DNA of 6,103 bases, taken from Anaerolineae bacterium (GTDB taxonomy: Bacteria > Chloroflexota > Anaerolineae > CG2-30-64-16). Positions 1 through 5,385 of this stretch are shown piece after piece (positions within the stretch are counted from its first letter, which is position 1; each line of letters starts with the position of its first letter). A program made the position numbers and the translations under genes. The DNA lies in assembly GCA_025454565.1 (NCBI GenBank), contig JALOOE010000608.1, positions 1 through 6,103 on the forward strand, written 5' to 3'. The notes below the pieces were generated by a model. It searched no databases. It was given only the letters and a program-made list of their open reading frames with translations, and was not told where the DNA came from.

Positions 1-373
1 CGCCGTGGTACCACCAATCTGGCTGCGGCCAGGTGTAGCTGCGCTCGATCTCCTCGACCGAGCTGTACTGCGCCAGCGGATGCTCGACGACCTCGGGGTA
101 GGTGCCGGTGCCATAATCGATATCCTGATAGCGACAGCCGAACACGTCAGTTTTCGGCGGCAACGCCGGGCCGACATAGCGCGGACCGACCCCGACAGGC
201 CGGTCGATATGGTACTTGCGGAAGAACTCCCACAGATCCGCGCAGCCAGTGTGCGCCAGGATCTTCTGCGTCGCCTCTGCCGTCGCCCAGTAATCCATAG
301 GGATACGATCGGGCGTCTGGTGGTTCAGCACGGCGAGCCAACGCTCGCGTGGGGTCATGGTCTCTTTGGACAT
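1..373 (-). CDS. URO-D superfamily protein, N-terminal part (runs off left edge)
   Basis: The minus strand is open from an ATG at 373 to the window edge, giving 124 residues without a stop. The start follows a GAGGT ribosome-binding site (378-382) four bases upstream and lies 23 bases after the stop of the upstream permease, so it is probably the next gene of the same operon. The protein opens MSKETMTPRERWLAVLNHQ, followed by PDRIPMDYWAT. This 'TPRERWLAxL...PDRxPxD' opening is typical of URO-D-fold proteins (uroporphyrinogen decarboxylase and related methyltransferases). Further on are VGPRYVGPALPP and a Trp-rich stretch near residues 113-122. It is clearly a different subfamily from the other URO-D-like protein at 4272-5353. 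The catalytic C-terminal half is outside the window, so no reaction can be assigned. Family membership is confident; function is not. Confidence 0.85.
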   Translation of the reverse strand, partial: MSKETMTPRERWLAVLNHQTPDRIPMDYWATAEATQKILAHTGCADLWEFFRKYHIDRPVGVGPRYVGPALPPKTDVFGCRYQDIDYGTGTYPEVVEHPLAQYSSVEEIERSYTWPQPDWWYHG

Positions 374-377
374 TTTT

Positions 378-382
378 ACCTC
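378..382 (-). promoter_or_regulatory. Ribosome-binding site of the downstream URO-D-like gene
   Basis: GAGGT on the minus strand, four bases before the ATG at 373. It supports this start over the second in-frame ATG at codon 6 (MSKET-M), which has no comparable site in front of it. Confidence 0.6.
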
Positions 383-396
383 GTTAGGGGAGTTGA

Positions 397-1311
397 TCAC
401 CGGCCGCCGTAGTATACAACCCGTCCCGAAACGCGGAACAGAATGACAGTGAATATGACGACAATCACGAACATGATCCACGCCTGGGCGGACGCATAAC
501 CCATCTTGAAGAACTGGAACGCACTCTGCCAGAGGTAGATCGACATCATCAGGGTGGAATCGGCCGGTGAACCGCTGCCCCCCGTCATGACATGCACTTC
601 GGTGAAGTACTGAAACGCGCCGATCAAGCCGGTGATCACGGTAAACAGAATGACCGGACTAATCATGGGCAGTGTGACGAACCAAATCTGCTGCCCGGCA
701 TTGGCCCCGTCCAGTTGGGCAGCTTCCATCAGCTCGCGCGGCACGTCTTGGAGCGCTGCCAGGTAGATCACGACCGCTGTGCCCACCCCCCACAGGCTCA
801 TCAGAATCAGGGCCGGCTTGGCCCACTCGGGGCTGCCCAGCCAGCCAGGCCCTCGGATACCCACCAGCGACAAGATGTAGTTGATAATCCCGCCGCGTGG
901 GTTGAACATCCAGAGCCAGACGAGAGATGTAGCCACCACGGGCGTGATGCTGGGCAGGTAGAAGATCGTGCGCCAAATCGAGAGCCCCTTGACCTTCATG
1001 TTTAGGAGCATCGCCAGAAGAATGCCGAAAAATGCCCCTAAGGGTACGGCAAAGAGAGCATAGTACGCCGTGTTATAGAGGCCCGAGAGGAAGCGCCCGT
1101 CGGTGAGCAGATTGCGAAAGTTCGCCAAGCCGATCCACGTGGGACTCTCGAGTATCGGGTAGAAGGTGAAGCTGAAGTACAGTGACATAAAGAACGGCAC
1201 GACCCGGAAGACGAGGAAACCGATGATCCAGGGCGAAATGAACAGAAGACCGGTGAAGAGCCCGTGCCGATCCTGGTGCGACAATCTGGGCCGTTTGAGG
1301 TGCAATCTCAT
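397..1311 (-). CDS. Carbohydrate ABC transporter permease, MalF/UgpA type
   Basis: An intact 304-residue inner-membrane permease, a normal length for the MalF/UgpA (BPD_transp_1) family without the extra periplasmic domain of E. coli MalF. Membrane segments appear near residues 19-47 (GLLFISPWIIGFLVF), 81-103, 118-136, 166-187, 217-238 and 273-293. The cytoplasmic coupling loop that docks on the ATPase is clear at about 196-215: EAAQLDGANAGQQIWFVTLP, matching the EAA-x3-G-x9-I-x-LP signature. The start at 1311 is set by a strong AGGAGGT site (1316-1322), which overlaps the stop codon of the upstream permease gene; the coding regions are nine bases apart, suggesting translational coupling. It should pair with the MalG-type permease (1321-2158) and the binding protein (2499-3938). 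No ATPase gene is seen in the window. The substrate is probably a sugar or sugar derivative, by family only. Confidence 0.95.
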   Translation of the reverse strand: MRLHLKRPRLSHQDRHGLFTGLLFISPWIIGFLVFRVVPFFMSLYFSFTFYPILESPTWIGLANFRNLLTDGRFLSGLYNTAYYALFAVPLGAFFGILLAMLLNMKVKGLSIWRTIFYLPSITPVVATSLVWLWMFNPRGGIINYILSLVGIRGPGWLGSPEWAKPALILMSLWGVGTAVVIYLAALQDVPRELMEAAQLDGANAGQQIWFVTLPMISPVILFTVITGLIGAFQYFTEVHVMTGGSGSPADSTLMMSIYLWQSAFQFFKMGYASAQAWIMFVIVVIFTVILFRVSGRVVYYGGR

Positions 1312-1315
1312 GTCG

Positions 1316-1322
1316 ACCTCCT
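1316..1322 (-). promoter_or_regulatory. Ribosome-binding site overlapping the upstream stop codon
   Basis: AGGAGGT on the minus strand, four bases before the ATG at 1311. It overlaps the TAG (1321-1323) that ends the preceding permease gene, an arrangement typical of translationally coupled permease pairs. Confidence 0.75.
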
Positions 1323-2158
1323 AACCCTTCAGCCCGGTCAGTGCGATGCCTTCGATGAAAAGGCGCTGGGCAAAGAAAAACAGGACGATGATCGGCACCA
1401 CACTCATCACCGTCGCCGCCATGATCCATGCGAAGTTCATAAAGCCATACGTGGTTCGCATGTTGGCGATGCCCAGCGACACCGTGTACATAGCTTTGTC
1501 GTTCAGATAGATCAGCGGGCCGAAGTAGTCGTTCCAACTGCCGATGAACTGGAACAACGCTACCACAGCCAGGGCCGGCTTGGCCAGCGGCAGGATGATC
1601 CTCCAGAAGATCGCGAGCTCAGAAGCGCCATCCACCTTGGCCGCATCGGAGAGCTCAATCGGCAGCCCCATAAAGAACTGGCGCAACAAGAACACGTAGA
1701 ACGGGCTGGCAAAAAAGACCGGAATGACTAGTGGGGCGTAGGTGTTAATCCAGCCCAGCCTGTGAAAGGCGATGTACCGCATCGCGCCCCGGCCAGCGGA
1801 CACGCGCGAAGCCGTAGGCAACCAGCGAGTTGGAAAGTACAGCGGCGATCACCGAGGGTATCGCGATCTTGAGTGTATTCAGGACGTATACCGAGAACTC
1901 AGCCTGGGCGAAGGCCTGGACATAGTTGTCCCACCGGATAGGGTTGGGGATCCAGATCGGCGGCCAGACGACCAGCTCTTGCGGGTTCTTCAGTGAGGTC
2001 GATACCATCCAGACCCAGGGCAGGATGAAAAAAACAGAGAAAAATAGCAGCCCGGTATACTTCGCCACTTCGGCGGCGCTATGAACTACGCGGTACCGCG
2101 CCGAATGGCGAAACTGCCCTTCCTGGGCCAACACAACTGCGCTCGTTTGTGAAGACAT
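1321..2158 (-). pseudogene. Carbohydrate ABC transporter permease, MalG type, with frameshift and apparent deletion
   Basis: The N-terminal 126 residues read in one frame from the ATG at 2158 to about 1781 (MSSQTSAVVL... SNSLVAYGFARVRWPGRD). That frame then stops at 1745. The C-terminal 152 residues continue in a second frame from about 1779 to the TAG at 1321, starting RYIAFHRLGWINTYAPLVIP. Both parts are typical MalG family. The second carries the coupling loop (DAAKVDGASELAIFWRIILP), the SWNDYFGPL helix and the final helix. In family members about 26 residues, forming the third membrane helix, normally separate PGRD from RLGW; here only about 8 are present. A short deletion of roughly 18 codons (53 or 56 bases would restore the frame) therefore explains both the missing helix and the frameshift. 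The start has a GAGGT site seven bases upstream. As it stands the protein could not form a normal permease. It is either a true mutation or an assembly error. Confidence 0.85.
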
Positions 2159-2165
2159 GGTGTCA

Positions 2166-2170
2166 ACCTC
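2166..2170 (-). promoter_or_regulatory. Ribosome-binding site of the MalG-type gene
   Basis: GAGGT on the minus strand, seven bases before the ATG at 2158. It decides the start. The frame stays open upstream to an ATG at 2374, but that extra stretch does not resemble the permease family. Confidence 0.6.
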
Positions 2171-2185
2171 AAAGACAGGTAACTG

Positions 2186-2214
2186 TTCACCGTTCCGCCG
2201 GCGCGTGCTATACT
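2186..2214 (+). promoter_or_regulatory. Candidate plus-strand sigma70-type promoter
   Basis: TTCACC (2186-2191), a 17-base spacer and TATACT (2209-2214). The -10 is preceded by TG one base away, giving an extended -10. The predicted start of transcription is at about 2221-2222, exactly where a GTG codon begins. It points against every clear gene in the window. This is a sequence match only. Confidence 0.4.
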
Positions 2215-2221
2215 GACCGCC

Positions 2222-2338
2222 GTGACCTCTGCAGAAATCCAGGCGCTGCTTGCGGAGCAGGAGCGGTTGAGCGTCGAAGATAGCTCGGCTTGCCACAGCG
2301 AGTGCCCAATACTGCGCACGGGATACGCCCAGCGATGA
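2222..2338 (+). CDS. Possible 38-residue leaderless ORF or gene remnant
   Basis: A GTG-started frame of 38 codons ending in TGA at 2336-2338. It begins at the base where the extended -10 promoter at 2209-2214 would start transcription, so any mRNA would be leaderless. The first 20 residues (MTSAEIQALLAEQERLSVED) look like an ordinary amphipathic helix at the start of a soluble protein. The remainder (SSACHSECPILRTGYAQR) looks less protein-like, as if the true gene had been cut off and the frame ran on into unrelated DNA. I do not recognise a family. It could be the truncated 5' end of a plus-strand gene interrupted by the adjacent inverted-repeat element, a small peptide gene, or chance. Confidence 0.25.
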   Translation: MTSAEIQALLAEQERLSVEDSSACHSECPILRTGYAQR

Positions 2339-2383
2339 CAAGCCAATGGGGGCCGCTACATTCCGGAACGACAAACACGGCCT

Positions 2384-2465
2384 TCACCACAAAGACACCA
2401 AGACACGAGGAAGCACAACAACCCTGAACCTTTGTACGCCCGGTGGCTTTGAGTCTTTGTGGTGA
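2384..2465. repeat. 82-base intergenic inverted-repeat element
   Basis: Left arm TCACCACAAAGAC (2384-2396) and right arm GTCTTTGTGGTGA (2453-2465) are perfect 13-base inverted repeats. Pairing continues inward imperfectly for about ten more bases (8 of 11 aligned positions match), leaving a loop of a few tens of bases. The CACCACAAAGACACCAAG style of sequence resembles dispersed intergenic palindromes that I recall from Chloroflexota and some other environmental genomes; that resemblance is from memory and not checked. It could be a small non-autonomous mobile repeat, or an mRNA structure between the binding-protein and permease genes. No clear target-site duplication is visible. Confidence 0.7.
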
Positions 2466-2472
2466 GCAATGT

Positions 2473-2492
2473 GACTCCGGATCGTCCGGGTC
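2473..2492 (-). terminator. Stem-loop just after the binding-protein stop (no U-tract)
   Basis: CCGGA/TCCGG around a TCG triloop, extended by GAC/GTC after a one-base bulge. It sits six bases beyond the stop of the binding-protein gene. No T-run follows on the minus strand, so it is not a classical intrinsic terminator. Together with the larger hairpin at 2384-2465 it may protect the 3' end of the binding-protein message or attenuate read-through. This would be consistent with binding proteins usually being made in excess over permeases. Confidence 0.4.
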
Positions 2493-2498
2493 AAGGAA

Positions 2499-3938
2499 CT
2501 AGCCCGCCTTGGCCAGCCAGTTGTCCAATTCCTTCTGGGCCTGCTCGGTGACGTAGTCCAGCGCTTCTTTCGGAGTCTTCTGACCCAACCGTGCCTTCTC
2601 CCACTCGGCGCTGAGCAGTGAGCTGTAAGAGTCGCTGGTCGGGATCTTCGCCGGGTACACGTAGTAATCGGCGTTGAACAGGTCCTTCAGGAAGATCTCC
2701 TGGTAGCCCGGGCACTGGCCGATCACTTCGGTTTTGAACTTCGGCCAATCAACCATCATCGGCGAGACCGGGCCATTGACGCACTGCCAAACCATGAAGA
2801 GGCCGGTGTACACATCGCGATCGCCGGTGGCGCCGGTCATCGTGCTGATGATGTCCCAGGCAGCAGCCGGTTCTTTGCCCCCCTTGGGGATGATCCAGCC
2901 GTCGCCATAGGTATTCATGCCCGTCTTGTCCACCCCTGTCGGGCGCGGGAGCGGCCAAACAGTGAACTCGAAACCCGCCGGCTTGTAGCGTTTGATTGTA
3001 TCGAACTGCCAGGGGCCGGTGATGAGGGTGGCGCGCAGACCCGACAGGAACGGGTCGTTGCCGGCCGAGCGTTCGCCGCGGCCCTGCAGTGACGCAAAAT
3101 AGTCCTGCAGCTTTTTCACGCCAACCTGCTTCCAGCGGGCGGTCTGCCACTCCAACGCTTTGATGTTGTTCGGGTGGTTGGCCGTGATCTTCAGGCCATC
3201 GTCGGATACCAACTGGCCCAAGAAACGGGCAATGCTGTTGCTGACGCTGGTGTAGTCTCCACCCAGGATATTGATGTTGCCTTGAGCGTCATAGGTGGTC
3301 AGCTTGTCCCAGGTTGCCGCCATTTCGTCCCAGTTCGCCGGTGGCTTGTTGGGATCAACACCTTTATCTTTGCACATCTTGGTGTTGACAAACATAGCGT
3401 AACACTGATTCCACATGGATGCGAAGTAGAACTTGCCCTTGTAGACGCCCAGATCCCAGATAGGAGGCGCCATCCATTTCTTGAGGGTGGCGACCTGGTC
3501 CGGCTTGCCGACCTCATCCAGGGCAAGAATGGCCTTTTGAGCGGCGAGTTGATAGGCGGTGCCAGCACCGAAGAGGATGGCGGTGGAAGGTGGACTACCG
3601 GCGGCGACACTTGCCAGCAGCTTCTGCGTCATGTTCTCAGGGACAACAACGTGCTTGGCTACGACCTTGTTCTGCGACTTGTTGTAGCCGTCGAGGATCT
3701 GTTCGATGTTCTTCGCGGCGGCCTCAGTCCAGCCGGACCAGACCTCAATCGGAACAGGTGCAACTGCTGCTGCAGCCTTGGTTGGCTCAGGAGCCGCGGG
3801 CTTCGCCGCTTCAGTGGGCTTAGGGGCTGGTGCGGCGGTAGGAGCTGCAGCCGGTGCGCATGCCACTGCGACGAGCCCGGAACCAGCAAGAGCGGCGCCT
3901 TTGAGGAAATCGCGGCGCGATAGACGCTTGGAGTTCAT
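2499..3938 (-). CDS. Extracellular solute-binding lipoprotein of a carbohydrate ABC transporter
   Basis: A 479-residue family-1 type (UgpB/MalE-like) substrate-binding protein. The N-terminus has a textbook twin-arginine motif, LSRRDFLK (residues 6-13), then a hydrophobic stretch (GAALAGSGLVAVA) and a lipobox cysteine at residue 27. It is therefore predicted to be exported folded by Tat and lipid-anchored outside the membrane. Residues 28-62 are a low-complexity Ala/Pro/Thr/Lys tether. The mature domain begins at about IEVWSGWTEAAAKNIEQILD and contains family-typical stretches such as WKQVGVKKLQDYF, LITGPWQFDTIKRY and GDGWIIPKGGKEP. Start 3938 is chosen because a GAGGAGG site (3945-3951) lies six bases before it and the Tat motif follows directly; the in-frame ATG at 3965 lies upstream of that site. 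It is the first gene of the transporter cluster. The ligand cannot be read from the sequence. Confidence 0.93.
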   Translation of the reverse strand: MNSKRLSRRDFLKGAALAGSGLVAVACAPAAAPTAAPAPKPTEAAKPAAPEPTKAAAAVAPVPIEVWSGWTEAAAKNIEQILDGYNKSQNKVVAKHVVVPENMTQKLLASVAAGSPPSTAILFGAGTAYQLAAQKAILALDEVGKPDQVATLKKWMAPPIWDLGVYKGKFYFASMWNQCYAMFVNTKMCKDKGVDPNKPPANWDEMAATWDKLTTYDAQGNINILGGDYTSVSNSIARFLGQLVSDDGLKITANHPNNIKALEWQTARWKQVGVKKLQDYFASLQGRGERSAGNDPFLSGLRATLITGPWQFDTIKRYKPAGFEFTVWPLPRPTGVDKTGMNTYGDGWIIPKGGKEPAAAWDIISTMTGATGDRDVYTGLFMVWQCVNGPVSPMMVDWPKFKTEVIGQCPGYQEIFLKDLFNADYYVYPAKIPTSDSYSSLLSAEWEKARLGQKTPKEALDYVTEQAQKELDNWLAKAG

Positions 3939-3944
3939 GATAGG

Positions 3945-3951
3945 CCTCCTC
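3945..3951 (-). promoter_or_regulatory. Ribosome-binding site of the binding-protein gene
   Basis: GAGGAGG on the minus strand, six bases before the ATG at 3938. It rules out the in-frame ATG nine codons upstream at 3965. Confidence 0.8.
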
Positions 3952-3985
3952 AGGTACAGAGTCACAACAGTGCATGTAGGGCGAG

Positions 3986-4015
3986 ATCAGAGGGAACGAA
4001 CAGCTGGCAGGTCAA
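3986..4015 (-). promoter_or_regulatory. Candidate proximal promoter of the transporter operon
   Basis: On the minus strand, TTGACC (4015-4010, five of six matches to the -35 consensus), an 18-base spacer, then TCTGAT (3991-3986, four of six). Transcription would start near 3979, giving a leader of about 40 bases before the binding-protein ATG. The leader length is typical; the -10 is weak. Confidence 0.35.
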
Positions 4016-4227
4016 AACACACGATAGAATCTGGGGCGGCTTTCACCTCCTCCGGCTGAAAAACCTGCTCGCGGGGCTGCTCGGCACACCATGATCAGCT
4101 TCATTGCGCAGCACCGCGGCCAGGAAGTCGGACACTCCTGAACGGTAAGTTCGATTACCCGGAGGACCCGCACTTCAGGAAGGCCCAGCTTGAGATGCGC
4201 CTAAGGTGGTCTAGGCAAAGCGGCGAC

Positions 4228-4256
4228 ATGATAACATGCGTTGGCCAAGAACGCAA
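4228..4256 (-). promoter_or_regulatory. Candidate distal promoter of the transporter operon
   Basis: On the minus strand, TTGCGT (4256-4251), a 17-base spacer and TATCAT (4233-4228, five of six matches). The -10 carries an upstream TG one base away (extended -10). Transcription would start near 4221 and give a long leader of about 280 bases. The -35 is weak, as is usual with extended -10 promoters. Confidence 0.4.
4237..4255. promoter_or_regulatory. Candidate operator palindrome within the distal promoter
   Basis: TGCGTT-N7-AACGCA, a perfect six-base inverted repeat. It covers most of the -35 hexamer and nearly all of the spacer of the distal promoter, so a dimeric repressor bound here would block RNA polymerase. 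The regulator is unknown and no regulator gene is in the window. Confidence 0.35.
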
Positions 4257-4271
4257 AGTCCACTGACATGT

Positions 4272-5353
4272 CTAGACCAACTCTTGCACCAGTTCGCCCA
4301 CCATGCGCACCCGCTCGATATCGCCATCCGGTGGGATCTCGTCGGAGATGCCCAGGATCAGGCGCGGGTGAACTCGACGACGCGGCGGGTACACTCGAGG
4401 AGCGTCTCCAATGGGTACATCGCCAGGAAATAGACGGCCGGGATGCCATCGAGCAGCACCTTATCGCCCAGCGCCTCCTTGATCTCTTCGAGGGTGACAT
4501 CGCCTTGCGGCACAGGCGTGCACGCCTCGATGGCGTCGAACGGGCTTTCCCGGATCAGTTTGATGAGCGGCTGCATCGCACCGTCGATGTGGATGTGGGT
4601 CATCTTGCCGGCGGCCTGAAGCTGCGCCACGCGCTTCTCCCAATACGGCATCAGCAGCTTGCGCCATGTCGGCGGCGGATCCATGAACGCGTCGATGTTC
4701 TCACCGAAGTTCAGGATCGCGATCGGCGACTGGCACAGCACATCGTACATGGCATCGTCGGCGGCCCGTGCTACTTCGACAAAGCGGGCGATGACCTCCG
4801 GGTGATCGAACGAGAAGAGCACCGTATTCTCGAAGCCCATGTTCTCGATGTATAGGCCCTGGATCGGCGAGCGGCGGAAGTAGAACTGCGGCGCGCCCCG
4901 CCCGCCCACCGCCGCGATATCGCGCTCGTAACCCGCTTGATCCCAACGCCACTCCTCGTCCTGCAGCAGATATTCGCAGACCCTGAAATCCTCGACCGTC
5001 TTCAGCCGGTACTCGGTATGGTAGCGCGAGAGACCCCACTCATCATAGCCGAGCATCTCGGTGAGCGCGCCCACAGGGGTCCGATAGATGCGCCGGATGT
5101 GTTTGTCGTCCAGCCACTCCTCGACGATCTCGACGGTGCGATAGCGCATCTTCAGGGGATGCACGAAGTAGCGAATGGAGGCGTGGCAGTAATCGTAGAG
5201 GTCGAGCAGGCTCGCGTCCTTCAGGTGCGGCGGCAGCGTGCCGCGCTTCTTGTTGACCGAGTACCAGAACTCCAGGCGCGGCTGCCAAAGCACGAAGCCA
5301 GGATCCCGGCCCTGGAAGATCGCGAGGTTGGCCTGAGCGAAGTCAGGTGACAT
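4272..5353 (-). pseudogene. URO-D superfamily protein with C-terminal frameshift
   Basis: The main frame runs from the ATG at 5353 to a TGA at 4358-4360 (331 residues, ending VVEFTRA). The next frame, from about 4364 to a TAG at 4272, carries the standard end of the family: LILGISDEIPPDGDIERVR and then MVGELVQELV. Restoring one base near 4360-4370 gives about 360 residues, a normal length. The N-terminus reads FQGRDPGFVLWQPRLEFWY. The barrel's C-terminal side shows HIHIDG (253-258), then IEACTPVPQGDVTLEEIKEA, a pattern of URO-D-fold proteins. The HxC...C zinc ligands of MtaA/MtbA methyltransferases are absent (HIH and GIS at the corresponding places), so a Zn-thiol methyltransferase is unlikely. 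Its reaction is unknown. It begins 32 bases after the SDR gene, with GGAG (5361-5364) seven bases before the ATG, so the two are probably co-transcribed. The defect may be real or a sequencing error; the truncated 331-residue form may even fold. Confidence 0.85.
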
Positions 5354-5360
5354 AGGGAGG

Positions 5361-5364
5361 CTCC
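5361..5364 (-). promoter_or_regulatory. Ribosome-binding site of the frameshifted URO-D-like gene
   Basis: GGAG on the minus strand, seven bases before the ATG at 5353. The following bases CCTCCC can pair with GGAG in a short hairpin, which might weaken initiation. Confidence 0.5.
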
Positions 5365-5385
5365 AATTCTGCAGGCTGCGTTCGA

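Larger units (their letters stand above)
2159..2498. other. 340-base gap between binding-protein and permease genes
   Basis: No convincing minus-strand gene lies here. Reading in the direction of transcription (right to left) it holds a short stem-loop just after the binding-protein stop (2473-2492), an 82-base inverted-repeat element (2384-2465), a candidate plus-strand promoter with a 38-codon ORF (2186-2338), and the ribosome-binding site of the MalG-type gene. I found no good minus-strand promoter in it, so the permease genes probably depend on read-through from the binding-protein gene. Confidence 0.6.
3939..4271. other. 333-base intergenic region upstream of the transporter operon
   Basis: It lies between the restored stop of the URO-D-like gene and the binding-protein start. 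It holds two candidate minus-strand promoters (3986-4015 and 4228-4256), a palindrome inside the distal one (4237-4255), a wider inverted repeat (4207-4217 with 4269-4279) and the binding-protein ribosome site. Between about 4090 and 4200 short stretches read plausibly as protein on either strand, but there is no start, ribosome site or full-length frame to support a gene. Confidence 0.55.
4207..4279. repeat. Inverted repeat flanking the distal promoter
   Basis: TGGTCTAGGCA (4207-4217) pairs with TGTCTAGACCA (4269-4279): eight perfect bases, then three more with one G-T mismatch. The arms enclose the candidate promoter and operator; the right arm overlaps the restored stop codon of the URO-D-like gene. 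It may be a second pair of regulator half-sites, a 3'-end hairpin for the upstream transcript, or chance. Confidence 0.3.

Noticed and set aside
5..412. A 135-codon plus-strand open frame at the left edge
   Set aside because: The minus strand here encodes a convincing URO-D N-terminus with a ribosome site; the plus frame is its shadow.
2159..2374. N-terminal extension of the MalG-type permease to an ATG at 2374
   Set aside because: The added residues are unlike the family. A ribosome site sits before the ATG at 2158, and the extension would read through the plus-strand promoter region.
2384..2465. Reading the 82-base palindrome as a standard intrinsic terminator
   Set aside because: The loop is too large and no T-run follows on either strand next to the stem.
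3174..3923. A 249-codon plus-strand open frame opposite the binding-protein gene
   Set aside because: It lies fully antisense to a well-supported gene. Its translation is low-complexity and resembles no family; it is a codon-bias shadow.
3939..3965. Start of the binding protein at 3965
   Set aside because: The GAGGAGG site lies between this ATG and the one at 3938, and the Tat signal fits a start at 3938.
4201..4500. A 99-codon minus-strand frame over the end of the URO-D-like gene
   Set aside because: It is neither the main frame nor the frame carrying the conserved LILGISDEIPP tail. It is Ser/Arg-rich and has no family resemblance.
4241..4855. A 204-codon plus-strand open frame opposite the URO-D-like gene
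   Set aside because: It is Arg/His/Asp-rich, which is typical of the antisense of a GC-rich gene. It has no recognisable domain, and the minus strand is clearly coding.
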